DNA of 64,000 nucleotides from Mortierella sp. BCC40632 (Eukaryota; Mortierellomycota; Mortierellomycetes; Mortierellales; Mortierellaceae): NCBI GenBank assembly GCA_011634665.1, contig WAEK01000005.1, positions 2,985,001 to 3,049,000 of the forward strand, read 5' to 3'. Shown piece by piece: positions 28,883 to 40,156 of this stretch (position 1 is its first letter; each line of letters starts with the position of its first letter). The notes under the pieces were generated by a model. It saw only the letters and a program-made list of their open reading frames with translations, ran no database searches and was not told where the DNA came from. The position numbers and the translations under genes were made by a program.

Positions 28883-31800
28883 GAATAAGAATGAGAATGA
28901 ATGGCAATCAATGGTCATGAGGATCGATTATTGTATACAGGAACAACGCGGCCACGACCTGAATCTTGTATCCCGGTCTGCTGCCTCTCTTTTTTGATTT
29001 GATTTGCCTGGTAAAAAAAGATTTCCCAAGCCTCCTCTACCTTACTTGCTTCGCTTCCGTTGGTCAACCAACGTGAACTAAGACGCCTCTCTAGCTCCAT
29101 TTTCCTACTGTCTACTGTCCCTACCCTAACGAATGCCCATTCCATCTCTCCCATCATCCATCTCCTCCTCTCATCCGCACTCATCTTCAGATCCGCAGCT
29201 CAAAAATGAAAAAAAAGGAAACGCTCCCATCAGAGACAGGTTGACGACTCGCGGCGTGTCGCAAAAGGAGAGCCTGCCCAATGAGCTGAATGGTCACCTC
29301 GATTCTTGTCCAAGGTTGCAAAAACAGCAAAAAAAGCGTGGGCTCGCTTTTTACCAGGAGAAGAGGCAAAGGGACCATCTCCTGCACGAGGATACACTGG
29401 AGGTAACACCATCTTTGCCACTATCCGGAGGAACACAGTTGAGGATAAACAACATAAACAATGGCGCTATCTTCACCCTCCGCTTCCGCCTTTTTTTTTC
29501 ACAGAGAAAGTTGGAGAGGGCGAGCGAAAGAGTGAGCCCAGTGAGAGGTATTCGTGGACTTTGGACAGGGGCCATTTCAGTAGACCCAAGATGACGGATA
29601 CAGGTTTTACGACAGCACAAAGCTGCGCCTCTCAATGGAACCACGACGAGCTCGCAGCACCAATGACGGTTACCAGGTGTCTTGCACTATCCAGACGGTC
29701 CATCTTACTAGGCCAAGCTCCCTAAATTAAAGAGAGAGAAGCGCCAAAAAAAAAAAAAAAGAGCCTAAACTTTTTTAGCTCCATGGCCTAATCCGAAGCT
29801 TGGTGTGAGTGAAATACCTCCGCAAACAGGTGGCCTGTCCAATGACAGAAGACAATGGCAACAATGTTCACGGCCTGCTGACGAGAACAACGACTCGCCT
29901 TGCATAGTCAGCAGGGCTCGGAAGGTATGGATCGCAAAAATGAACACTCCGCTCTTACCCCCCGAAATGACCCAGGGAAGACCTCCTCAAAGTTGGCACT
30001 ACATGCGCACTGTCTCTCTAAAGACCTTTTGCTCGAAAAGCCAGGGTTGTTTGTCTTAACCAACACCAGCCAAATCCCGGGAATCATCATTACTTCACTA
30101 CCGCTCTCATTTTTTTTAAGCGAATTCCTCGCTGTCAGGACAACAGAGAAACTGCGTTCCTTGTGCTCTAGTCAGTTACACAGACTCCCGTGTCAATAAA
30201 CCCGTCTTTCTTCGCAGGAATGTCATTCACTCTGGTTGAAAATAACAAATAGGGCCTCCTGGGACAATTGCATTGAGGTGTCTATGCCCCGCTGGAACAA
30301 GAGGTCTATGAGCGCCACCCATGATTTTACTTGGTGACTAGGTTGATTAACTAGTATTCTCTCCTTGGATGCGAGAGGATTACTCTCAATGAACAATGGC
30401 AATGCCTGGGAAAGACTTGTAAACTCTATTCTCGATTAATGCGTATTTCAAGGATTGGTTACTGTCACAGAACAGGTGGGTACCACCAAGGGCTGTTGAG
30501 GTCCATTGCTCCTTCACTCCTGCACGTAAAAAGAAGAGCTAAATGATGATTGGATTTGGAGAACTTGAACAGATGGTGGCAAAGTATTTGTGGTGTGGAA
30601 TAGACCAACGCCACAAACATGTGTGACAAAAACAAATAAACCAGTTGGTAAGAAGCTTCTCAGTTGTGTCATTTTACTGTGACCTTTTGAGCCGAAAAGC
30701 TAAAAGCAACCAAATTACCAGCAAAGCGAGCATCTAGGATTTGAAACTATGGCTTTTCTGAAAGGGAAAGGACGACAACCGCTACAGCGCTTCTAGCTGC
30801 TACAACTAGCAGCTGAGGATCCCTTTGACTCAACACCACCTCCTTTGCTTGCTTTGAATCTTAGATCAAAACTAACTCAGCATCAGAATTATCGGCATAC
30901 CATATAGCTTTGATAGGTCCTGTCAACCTGCCAAGCTGATGGTATCAGGTACCCTGTAAAGAATAGGAAAGCAACTCTCTTCCGTTGGCTGTCGATCCCG
31001 AAAGAAGGGCACCTCTGCGAAAGTAGCTGTATGATACATCGTTGTTGTTGGCACTAATTAAATGAGCGCGTCCTTCCCGCATCGATTATCGTTGTTTTAA
31101 GACAGAGATGAATGTCATAATCCAAGTTCAAAAGTTCAAAGGATAGGCAGTTAAAGCTATTTCATAGTATTCAGGCGCCCACCAAAGGGATAGGACTATC
31201 TTCTCAATTTCAGCATCTATTCAATTGAAAACACACATGTACGCTCGGGACTTGCAACTGAAGCAGTCTACAGTTCATAAATTGTATCCCATGCGCGATC
31301 GCCATGGACCCTTCTCGGGGCTGACGACATTTGACTGCTCCAGCTGGCTTAGGCAGGTGTTCATTAGACCCAGGTTGCATCGGTCTACTTGGTACCCATT
31401 GAATCCAAGTCGCTTCCAGCACCCTCGAGACCAATATCCCAAGGATCGTTCACTTCCAAACGGTGCTCTCAGTTGGGGTAGTGTCTATACTCATCACTTC
31501 GCTCTTAGAAGAGTTAGTAATCAACTCCACACTGTTGGTCAGGGCGTCGGCCTTGTGAACATTGTGGAATGGCTGATTTCGTCAGGCTTGGCTATTAGAT
31601 GTCAATCCAACAAGATGAAATATCAAAAGAGCTGATCTGAATCAATCCAGAGAAGTCTATTGTAGCTCAGCGCTCGGTCGACCGTCACGGCACTTTATCA
31701 GATTCTTTTTTCTCCAGGACATTCCTCCACCAGCATCCCCGACGACACCACATCCTACGCCTCCCCCTGTATCCATCTATGTGTTTCGACAAATAGGGAC

Positions 31801-32265
31801 TGGGACCAAAATAGTGCTCCGCTTTGTTCTAGTTATTCCCTACAGGGTGGAAGTCAGGCGAGCTAACTGTCCAATCATCCTAGCGATGAAGTGTAGATGA
31901 ATGCGTTGTCCTTGTTTAGGTGGGTTTGGGAGTGGAGTCCGGGGTTGGGAGAAGTTCATCGGGATAAATTTCGCTTGACGCTGTTATTTTACTCCTCTTT
32001 GTGTCTTTGTCGAGTCTGCACGCAATGATCCACGGTCACTCCCGCTCAGCAAATGACCGTGGAGGAATTACTTTTATCTTTAGTCTTGGTTGTTAGACGA
32101 TCCTTGTCGCCCCACTCTTCCTTCGCGCCCTCGCCTTTCCAGATCCCCTATCTAGCAACAAAGCTTTAACAATACTTCTCTAGTATATTACTAACTGTTC
32201 ACTAGATTTAGCATAAATCTGTCTGATGTACTCTTATATGGAGCCAAACTTTTGTGCCGCTGCAT
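28306..32265. other. Nearly 4 kb without a supported gene; GA arrays at the left
   Basis: The left part, upstream of membrane gene A, is purine-rich: GA arrays at 28338-28362, 28416-28456 and 28793-28879 with GAAA/GGAG interruptions. 29.0-30.2 kb is pyrimidine-rich or mixed sequence with short ORFs lacking any family signature. 30.2-32.26 kb is more balanced in composition, without homopolymers, and shows only faint decayed coding character at 31.2-31.6 kb. I see no RNA gene. Confidence 0.5.
28793..28879. repeat. (GA)n array, about 40 units
   Basis: Uninterrupted GA dinucleotides on the plus strand, about 500 bp upstream of membrane gene A. Long polypurine tracts of this kind can form triplex (H-DNA). 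Confidence 0.95.
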
Positions 32266-33141
32266 CTAGTTGTAGATGCATGAAATGGCGCTGATGGACT
32301 GGCCATTGTCGAACGAAAGCGGGTTCTTGGAGGACACGTCTTGGTTGAGCAAGGTCATAGTTCTCTTCTCCACCACCATGTCCACATCGTAACAGCCCCT
32401 AGGGGGGAAGCCGGTGCTGGTGTGGAAAGTAATCAAATAAGTTTGGGAGTTGATGTAATAGACATAATGGAACCATCCATCTTCTCCAGCTTTGCTGAAC
32501 CACCCTTTCTTGTCGTTCCAAGGGAGTGCACCGTAAGACGAACAAGAGGCTTCGGACTTGTTATTTTCAACTCTCCAAACCTTTCCTGTGCATGTCTGCC
32601 TGTAGTAGGCCTTAGTGGGCACACAGGTTGTTCCTGGAGCAACAGGGAATGTGTATGTTAGCTGCTTTCCGCTGCTAAACTCCTTGGAGTAGGTGTAGGC
32701 CAATCCGTAGGTAAGGGTAGATGACACCGTATAGATACCCTCAATTGACACACTCGATGAGATCGAGTACTCAGCGTGGACACCAATCTCGTCTCTGAAC
32801 GTCTGCGAGTCAATAAAAGTGACGGAAACAGTGCATTCGGATGGAGACTGAGGAGGGCATGATAACGCGTCGGCGAAAGGCGTGGTAGGAGCGATCTCAA
32901 CTTGGCAGTTCTCTGTCGCTCCTACTCTCCAAAATCCACCATTTGGCTTGTCAAGAATATAGGACTTCATGTTATTGGCATTCTGGACCTTGCTTCCTTG
33001 ATTCTGGATAAGGGTTGCGATAAGTTGATCGTTGCTAGTAGTGGTAGTTGCCGCAACTACACTGGGAGTAAGATCCGCAGGGGCAGCATGACAAATGCCA
33101 GCTGCGAAAGCAAGTAGAGCTACGAAAGAAAGCTTCATCAT
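32266..33141 (-). CDS. Small secreted protein, possibly of the aerolysin/MTX-like beta-pore-forming fold
   Basis: Single-exon ORF, 291 aa from the ATG at 33141 (a second ATG follows at once). The reading frame is open further upstream, but this start gives a classical signal peptide: MMKLSFVALLAFAAG, then cleavage near CHA|AP. The mature part of about 270 residues has several cysteines and a middle section of alternating Ser/Thr and hydrophobic residues. That pattern recalls the insertion region of aerolysin/epsilon-toxin-type proteins, followed by a PGTTC segment and a C-terminal domain rich in aromatic residues. The fold assignment is pattern-based and weak; a secreted effector or defence protein without pore activity is equally possible. 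The gene stands alone, flanked by non-coding DNA and close to the transposon nest. Confidence 0.6.
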   Translation of the reverse strand: MMKLSFVALLAFAAGICHAAPADLTPSVVAATTTTSNDQLIATLIQNQGSKVQNANNMKSYILDKPNGGFWRVGATENCQVEIAPTTPFADALSCPPQSPSECTVSVTFIDSQTFRDEIGVHAEYSISSSVSIEGIYTVSSTLTYGLAYTYSKEFSSGKQLTYTFPVAPGTTCVPTKAYYRQTCTGKVWRVENNKSEASCSSYGALPWNDKKGWFSKAGEDGWFHYVYYINSQTYLITFHTSTGFPPRGCYDVDMVVEKRTMTLLNQDVSSKNPLSFDNGQSISAISCIYN

Positions 33142-34546
33142 TGCGCCTAGAGTTGGATTGCTATTTGTATGGGGCGTATATTCAAGAATTGAGAGGGGTT
33201 GATTAGTATTTGCAATAGTGGAAATACCAGTAGTGACCGATGTCTGTAAAGTACGCATAGGGTAGCACAAGGAGGAAACTATCGGCCTTACCTTGGGTGG
33301 GGGAAGGCGATCAGAAAGGTTTGGAAATGGATTGAGCGATAACTGGTGATAGGATAAAAAACAGAAAAGAAAAAAAAGGCCACCTCTCCTACTTTTATAC
33401 GTTGCTGTACCTTTCAAATCTATCATAATCATTCAAGTGGGTGAGTATCTTACATGCTTCTAGGTGATAGTAGGCATAATGGAACCATTGTATACTCACA
33501 CTTTCAAAGTTCTCGCACTTCAGCAAAAGCAACCGACTTCCGCCGATGCGTGTTTTCTGTATCGCTTTCGTAATCTATCTGGAGCGTTTGGTGAGGAGTT
33601 TGGCTCGTTAAGCTACACAAGGTCCAAACGCCCAAGATCAGAGGATGCATAAAATACAAACCTGAAGGGCGCGAATGCTCCACAAACCACCAAAAAACAA
33701 GATTGTTGTCGATCAATTCCATGGAAACATAGTCGGAGCTTTCCTTTCTATTTTAAATACCTCATTGGTACAACCCACGCGCTGCAAAACGAACCAATTA
33801 CCTTCAGAAGAACTCAGATCAATGACTAAATCCAGATGCAGGATGCAGGCGCTCTATGCATTAAGATGTAGGTAAGCGATCTGCAAACAATATGAGTAAT
33901 ACTGTACAAGGCCTAGACCAAGATGTTTGCGGTCGGCAGAAACATACACTTTACACGTTGTCCAATTATAAGCGTTCATAGTTGCACAGCATGACCTGCA
34001 TTGTTGCCTGGCAAACCTTATTCAAGACACTCCGAGGATAAAATTTACAGCTGGAAAGGGAAGATAGTTAAAGAGACAGAGGAAGGAGAGAGGGACAGAG
34101 AAAAAGGGGGCATGGAGAGAGTTTGGGATCAGCGAGGAGAGTACTGCAAAATAGTATTTGGAACAAGCACAAAAGGGAAATGGCTCGCACCGCTTTGCCA
34201 GCACGGTTGTTAAACCGGATTGGGAAAGGGGATAAGGGGGACAATCCAACCAATGCGCATCAACCGATCTCCTTGGAGAAGAGGGAAAGGAAGGAACAAA
34301 GTGATACAAAAGATCTGTGAACGAACAATATCTAGCTGCAGGGTCTCGCCTGTGGGGCGAATTAACAGGCGGACCTGCTCTAGAAGGTAAGTGTTCAAAC
34401 TAACGGATCGAGAAGAAGGAGGAAAAAAAGAACTGACTTTATAAAAATGCTGTAGGGGGGTGCCTTTTATATACCCCCCTGGAAGATCTTCCTAATGCAT
34501 TTACTACACTACAGTACCCAATGTTGTGGATGGGCTGACTACCCCT
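33142..34546. other. Upstream region of the secreted protein gene, up to the transposon
   Basis: No supported gene. A plausible minus-strand promoter lies just right of 33141. 33.5-34.5 kb carries only short ORFs without signatures. The last bases before the transposon form a perfect 10-bp inverted repeat with its first bases (34537-34559). Confidence 0.5.
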
Positions 34547-34559
34547 CAGAGGGGTAGTC
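34537..34559. repeat. Perfect palindrome across the left Harbinger terminus
   Basis: GACTACCCCT (34537-34546), three bases, then its exact reverse complement AGGGGTAGTC (34550-34559). The right arm belongs to the transposon end; the left arm looks like the mirror image of the same end outside the element. Confidence 0.85.
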
Positions 34560-34731
34560 AATATCGAATTTTAATTTTCGAATTTTCGAAAACGAATCTC
34601 AACCAACCATTTTTTTGAATGCTAACCAAAGAAGGGCCTCCACCAACTTTCGGATTTTACGAAATAGTCGTCATTTTTCGATGTTTATTTTGAGATTTTT
34701 TTAATTTCCAAGTAAGGTAAGAGAGTATTTT

Positions 34732-36282
34732 TTGCTGCTTCAAAAAGTGCGTGAGAGTGGTGGGCTTTTCTTTCCTTCCTTAACTTTTTCCCATGCCACC
34801 AAACCCAGACGCTCACTCACTCTGCGTAGTGGCATGATTGTTCATCCTGCTAGTCCTGTTGCTACTACGAGTCCCTCATTACGAAGGGAAATACCAGAAG
34901 CAGGGAAGCAGGTTGATCAAGCCCCATTCACGAATGATGAAATACACAACTCGTCGTCTTCTGTCGTCATTGATGAACAAGAGGGGGAAGAAGAAGGAGA
35001 GGATGAGCCTCTCGCCCACAAGCGACCGCGAACGAACAATCTGCCCAGGTCAGGGTTCATTCCTGATGCAGTAGTCCAGCAAAAGCCGCCATTGGTAAGC
35101 CAAACCCAGCTCTTTCTGTACGACCTAAAGCTTATTCCTTCAGGGTCACACCACCAGTACAAAGACAACAAGTGGAGAGACCCAACCAGCAATCCATCGA
35201 AGAACATACTCCTGCCGCTTCCAGCTCCAAAAAACTACAGTTTACTATTTTGCCTCCAGCAAAAGTGCTGACTCCTCTTCCAGTCTTGCTGGCGGGGGTA
35301 CCATCCTCGGCTAATCATCCAAAAGCCCCCATGGATCGAAATTTCGAATCCTCTCCATTATCACGGAGTATGTCTGCTTCTGTCGAGCCAAAAGGTCTTT
35401 CAGGAGTCTGGAAAAAGCCCACAACCCGCGCCCTTGTAACATGGATGACAACAGAAGACAATTTTGCTCGAACATCTTGCGCCTCTCTCGCAAAACTCTG
35501 TGGTGGAATTGATGCTGTGTACAATGAGGCTGCAGCGTTTGTTCGGGGAGAGACAGGCGTTTCGAACAAGAACGCGTACGATAGCAAAACGGCTAGGAGG
35601 GCAATCGACTACATTAAAAAAAAGGTACGGGAGGCTCATCAAGCTGTCTCGACGACTGGGTCCGGTACAATAGACAACTTGACCGTAAGGGAGCAGGCCG
35701 AGAAAATATGCCCATTCTATGAGGACCTGTGGAGAGTTGTAGGAAAAAGTGTAGGGAGCCAATCCCCGAATTCTTGGAATGCTAGTTCTCTTGGGACAGC
35801 CGTCAACGATGTTGAAGGTAAACCCACCTCCAATCGTGTGCAATCTAGAGGCACTGCTAGTCAGAAACTAACACTTTGCTTTGTACATGCGAGAAGGACC
35901 TGACGATGAGATAGACAGCGCTGAGATCCCAATTGTCGTGACCGACGAAGAAGACGCAGATGTTAGCATCGCGATGAGCTCTCCTACCATGAGGTCTGCG
36001 AATTCAGATACCCACAAGAAAATCGACACCGTCATGACTACCTTGACAGATGCTCTGAATATGTTCAAATCAGGAGATGTTGGACAGCAAACCGACAGAC
36101 AAGCATTGGATGTTATGAATGTAGCTCTCCGCAATATCCGAGAAGTCAGCAGCAGATTGGAGGAGAGGAACGCTTGGCTGGAGGAGAGGAATGTCAAGCT
36201 CGAGGAGAAGGTTGAACATTTCATGGAGAAGTATTTTGAAATGAAGGCTGAGTGCGACCTTCTCAAGAGAATCTCGCCCTAG
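34732..36282 (+). CDS. PIF/Harbinger partner protein with Myb/MADF-like DNA-binding domain
   Basis: The coding parts are 34732-35094, about 35144-35817 and 35894-36282. The second intron (35818-35893, phase 1) is clean. The first junction (donor 35095, acceptor 35143) does not restore frame, so either another splice site is used or one base has been lost. Residues encoded by 35420-35760 form a helical DNA-binding module (start TWMTTEDNFARTS, later YIKKKVREAHQAVSTTGSGT and EKICPFYEDLWRV), typical of the second protein of fungal and oomycete Harbingers, which brings the transposase to the element ends. The last exon is acidic, then a leucine/glutamate coiled coil (LEERNAWLEERNVKLEEK). Its stop overlaps the transposase stop. 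Confidence 0.7.
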
Positions 36283-37473
36283 TATGGCTTGAACCTCGCT
36301 ACATATCGCACAAGTTTTTCGCGCTTTGCATCGCCGTCGCGTCTATCGCCGTTTTCATCATGGATCATAGGAGGTTCTACAAGCACTCGTCGTGAATAGG
36401 ACCGATTGAACTTGCTTTTTTTGGTAGCTCCTCCAGGGGTGTCGCCCGGATGCATCAGGAGAAAATTATGGAGGGTGGCACATGCTAAGATCCAACTATT
36501 CACGTTCTTTCTATCTGTCTCCTTCCCAACATCCACAGCCATACAATCAAGAGACCGAAACTTGCTTTTAAGCATTCCAAAGGCATTCTCGATTATGCTA
36601 CGAGCAGATTTATGTCGTTTGTTGAAGATCCTACGTTTGTCCGTATTCCGTTGCTTGTCTCTGAATGGCGTGATAGTTATTGGGAGCAGCCCGTAGCCAT
36701 TGTCGGCCAATAAGTACTCGTCCCCATTAAAAAAAATATTGCTTCTCCAATACAGGGGTGTCCATTTGAATGCTCGAGAGTCGTGCATCGAACCAACAAA
36801 CCCTGCATCAAAAAATGTAAAGAGTTTTTCGTGATCGCAGACAGCAGTGGCACCCACAGCGTAACGACACTTGTATGTATTCCATACGTCGGGTTCGAGA
36901 TTCGGGGCTTTGTCGTAGGGAAAGTGAGTCCCATCAATGGCACCAATAGCTTGTGGAAGACCATATCTTTCCACGTTCCACGCCTTGATCAATCGCCGTC
37001 TACTGGTGTCTGGCCATTGTATGAATCTTGGGGAAAGTGAGCAGATAGCCTCGATACATCGCCAGAAATAATTCTTTGCCGACCCTTTGGAAATACCCAT
37101 CGCGGCCGCTGTACGATCAAGAGACTCTGCCTTGGCACCAAGGCGATACATGCATGTCTTTAGCTGGTCACGCACAGGCGCTTGAGGTTTGTTCCCCTTC
37201 GGAGCGAAAACCGGGTGGTCCTTGATAAGATCTACCAGTGTGTTGAATTGTGATTTTGTCATCTATTATGTAAACGAGGAATTCCCTGATCCTGTATTCT
37301 TCGAGCACCCGAAGCCTCCAGTCCGTCGAGACAGGGATACGGACACGATGCTCCAGATAGCGAGTCTGGAGGATGTCCTTATACAGCTGGGTCATTTCGA
37401 CTGCTAGTGCGTAAATGGGATACGGGTCTCGACTGCATCGCATGTGCAGCATGGCAAGAGTGACAGTCGCCAT
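36279..37473 (-). CDS. PIF/Harbinger DDE transposase (HARBI1-like), probably frameshifted
   Basis: The main ORF is 36279-37262, 327 aa. The RNase-H-like catalytic domain (DDE_Tnp_4 class) is complete: D110 in AIGAIDGTHF, D187 in YLLADNGYG, E225 in RSIIENAFGMLK, plus GFVGSMHDSRAF. Before it, KGSAKNYFWRCIEAI looks like the helix-turn-helix. The N-terminal segment (start ATG at 37473) lies in another frame and ends EEYRIREFLVY right before MTKSQFNTLVDLIKDHPVF. Together these match the usual Harbinger text, so a single extra base near 37263 is the simplest explanation. A 46-nt intron (37263-37308) would also restore the frame but would delete the conserved RIREF segment. It excises and reinserts the element, acting in the nucleus with the neighbouring partner protein. 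Confidence 0.85.
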
Positions 37474-37656
37474 GATCAGGATGGATACTGTTTCGAGATG
37501 TTCGAATCGAGAAGATGTTCTTGGCATTGGGAAGCATTGAGATGGCAAATGCATACCGCTGAGCCGAGTCTTAATTTTTTTTTTTCTCACAGTACGAAAG
37601 TCACTTTTTTGGCCCCAACCCAAATTTGGGTTTTAGGATTTTCGCAAAAATCTATG

Positions 37657-37664
37657 TTGAATAC
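37657..37664. repeat. Target-site duplication, left copy
   Basis: TTGAATAC immediately before the terminal TAGGCTCG. It is also part of the Harbinger right terminal repeat. Confidence 0.85.
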
Positions 37665-38004
37665 TAGGCTCGTAACGCAGCCGCCGGTCGCCCGTAATAG
37701 CAGGAAATAAATCTTGCCTTTTTGGGCGCGCTGCTATACTTGTCTCCCTCAGGCTGGTATCCAATGTGTCCTTAGTAGTGGGCCTCCCAAAAACCCTGAA
37801 GAGCCCTAATCTTTGACCATGTGCGGCCATGCTCGGTGGGAAAAAAAACTTGAGGGAGCTCAGACATGCCTCCTCACTTCTTTCTTCATTCCCATTCTTC
37901 TCATTCACTCCCTCATTCTCCATTCTCCACCCACCATGCTCTTGAGAAAACGTAAAGCAAATCTCCCTTTTGCCAACTTGTCAAGTCCTGCAAGCCCCAA
38001 CCCT
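37665..38004 (+). repeat. Left terminal inverted repeat, carries promoter and first codons of the helicase
   Basis: About 340 bp, almost identical to the reverse complement of 43033-43379, with only small indels and single-base differences. It includes the ATG of MLLRKRKANL and 23 codons. Confidence 0.92.
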
Positions 38005-39996
38005 GTGTCCTCAACAAGTCTGTCAACCAACGTCCAACATCCTGCCCAATCTTCCACCCAACCTCTAAACGACCCAATAGAGGCTGCGCTCTCCGTGCTT
38101 CCCCCAGACACACTCGCAAAGTGTCAACAATATTTTAAGGTCCAACCGAAACTTGAACAGCTTCAGGCCGTGGCCAAGATCGCTCAAGGACAAGACTTCA
38201 TCTTAATAGCTGGCTGTGGATGGGGCAAGACCTTGATTTATTTTCTGCCTTTGGTACTCTGGCCCACCGATATTATGCTTGTCATAACTCCCCTCAAGGC
38301 ACTAGGCGACGAACAACATCAGAAATTGAAGAGCCTAGGGATCAGCAGCATCAACCTCAAAAAAGAAACTCGTATTAACAACTACACACTTGGACAGGGA
38401 CGGTTCAATGCTGTATTCGTATCTCCTGAAAGCCTTTTTGAGAGCGATCGCTTCGATAGCCTTTGGTCAATGGCAAGTTGGCGGAGTGCTTTAAGAGCGA
38501 TTGTGGTTGACGAGGCGCATTGTATCGTATCATGGGGCGAAAAGTTTAGGAGCGCCTATGCCAAACTTGGGCTCATCCGGAGCAAAATATCCTCAAGGAC
38601 CTCTGTTATAGCTCTCTCAGCAACCTTGCCGAAGCCTATTCTTGACAAAGTCATATCTTCATTATACTTCAAGAAATTCGAAGTACTCAAAGTCAGTACC
38701 GATAGAACTAATATAAAATACAAAGTTGCTCTGATAACTGGGCCAGCAAACGCCTTCAGATCTCTTGACTTTTTACAGGACAAGACAAAGACGATAGTGT
38801 ACATTGACTACCGCAAGGGAGTTGATGCAGTGGCGAAGTATGTAGGCGGATTAATCGGCCATGAAAACGTTGCTGCGTACCATTCGGTTAAGTCATTGGA
38901 ATGCAAGGCGCTGCGTATGGAGATGTTCACAAGCAACAAAATATGTATCTTAATATCAACGGAAGCTGCAGGCATGGGCTGTGATATTAACGATGTTTTC
39001 CGTGTAGTCCAATACGGGTATCCAAAGGACATTTCCACTTTAATTCAAAGACTTGGCCGCGCTGCAAGAGATCCTCAAATGTCAGGAGTTGGATTGCTCC
39101 TTGTGCCAGAAACGCCAGCACCAAGCGTTGACCAAAAGCTTGTAGAGTATGTCAAATCTACAAGTTGCCGTCGCCGTTTCCTCAACGAATATTTTGGGAA
39201 TGTACACAAAGAAACCAAGGATTGCTGCGATGTCTGTCACCCGGACCCGCCCGTGGAGATCAGGTTCGCCTTGGAATCGCCAGGCAATAGAGAACCGTGC
39301 CGAGGCGTTCGGCGTCTCACTGCTGAGGAGAAAGAGTGCATTCATGACGATCTAATGTTGTGGAGGGAGCAAACTTTCAGGGCCGACTATTGCTATTTAA
39401 CCAACTTTCTCACGCCAAACGTATTGATGTCGTTAAAAATGGTAACCAAGATTGTCGAAAAGAGCACCAAATTCACTACACCAGACTCAATCACGACGAT
39501 TACAAAGTGGCTCCCCCGACACAAACGCTATCTTGAAGAGATACTTCATATCACTCAAAAGGTTCGCTCAGTCACTATGACAAAAAATCAACGTCGATCT
39601 CAACCTCAACCTCAGCCTCAGCCTGTCTGGATGGAGTGGTCAAGCACATTCCAAGTTGGACTACCAGTGCCCCTACCCCACTCAGCCTTGAATACCGTCG
39701 AAGAGACGTCTCTGTCTCGGACTCTCTCCATTACATCAACTTCTGAGCCCCGGGATCGACCATTACACTCTTTGGTTCAAGCGGGACATTCCTCTGGATC
39801 ACCAAAGCACCCACAGGAAGACTATCCACCGGAAGACTATCCACAAGATGACCATCCACAAGATGACCATCCACAAGATGACCATCCACAAGACGACCAT
39901 CCACAAGACAACCATCCAAAAGATGACCATCGCAGCAGCTGCAACTTCGACATTTACATGAACTGCTCGAAAAACAGAAGCAGTTACTCCAATTGA
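37936..39996 (+). CDS. RecQ-like DEAH helicase of the transposon
   Basis: The start ATG at 37936 sits in a strong CCACCATG context inside the inverted repeat; 686 aa. SF2 helicase motifs are all visible: Walker A-like AGCGWGKT near residue 92-98, DEAH near 192, ALSATL near 230, the second RecA domain with STEAAGMGCDI, and QRLGRAAR near 370. A zinc-binding-like cluster follows (CRRRF...DCCDVCHPD). No HRDC domain is seen. After residue ~625 comes a tandem EDYPQDDHPQDDH repeat. The present stop at 39994-39996 follows a frame change: another frame from 39933 to 40076 encodes a clean coiled coil (LRHLHELLEKQKQLLQLK), so a one-base indel near the end of the repeat probably replaced the original C-terminus. 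Likely role: unwinding DNA during transposition or element replication. Confidence 0.88.
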   Translation: MLLRKRKANLPFANLSSPASPNPVSSTSLSTNVQHPAQSSTQPLNDPIEAALSVLPPDTLAKCQQYFKVQPKLEQLQAVAKIAQGQDFILIAGCGWGKTLIYFLPLVLWPTDIMLVITPLKALGDEQHQKLKSLGISSINLKKETRINNYTLGQGRFNAVFVSPESLFESDRFDSLWSMASWRSALRAIVVDEAHCIVSWGEKFRSAYAKLGLIRSKISSRTSVIALSATLPKPILDKVISSLYFKKFEVLKVSTDRTNIKYKVALITGPANAFRSLDFLQDKTKTIVYIDYRKGVDAVAKYVGGLIGHENVAAYHSVKSLECKALRMEMFTSNKICILISTEAAGMGCDINDVFRVVQYGYPKDISTLIQRLGRAARDPQMSGVGLLLVPETPAPSVDQKLVEYVKSTSCRRRFLNEYFGNVHKETKDCCDVCHPDPPVEIRFALESPGNREPCRGVRRLTAEEKECIHDDLMLWREQTFRADYCYLTNFLTPNVLMSLKMVTKIVEKSTKFTTPDSITTITKWLPRHKRYLEEILHITQKVRSVTMTKNQRRSQPQPQPQPVWMEWSSTFQVGLPVPLPHSALNTVEETSLSRTLSITSTSEPRDRPLHSLVQAGHSSGSPKHPQEDYPPEDYPQDDHPQDDHPQDDHPQDDHPQDNHPKDDHRSSCNFDIYMNCSKNRSSYSN
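39826..39930 (+). repeat. 15-bp coding minisatellite in the helicase gene
   Basis: About seven units of CCACAAGATGACCAT and variants, coding for HPQDD. Confidence 0.9.
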
Positions 39997-40156
39997 AGTT
40001 ACAAGAGCTAAACTCTCAGGAACATGGTAATCCACAGTCAGGCCAGAACCAGGATCGGGAACTCAACAAAGAATAGCTACTACCGCGAATGAAAAACTGT
40101 CCGCGCCGCAACTTTTCCATCAGAGAAAGAGAATTTAGTAATTTAAAGAGCAAAAA

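Noticed and set aside
31210..31640. Possible reverse transcriptase relic
   Set aside because: A short minus-strand stretch loosely recalls the post-catalytic part of LINE reverse transcriptases, but no YADD motif or second conserved block is visible.
37936..39996. Subtelomeric telomere-linked RecQ helicase (TLH) interpretation
   Set aside because: The gene is enclosed by inverted repeats and an 8-bp target duplication, and no telomeric repeat is present, so a transposon explains it better.
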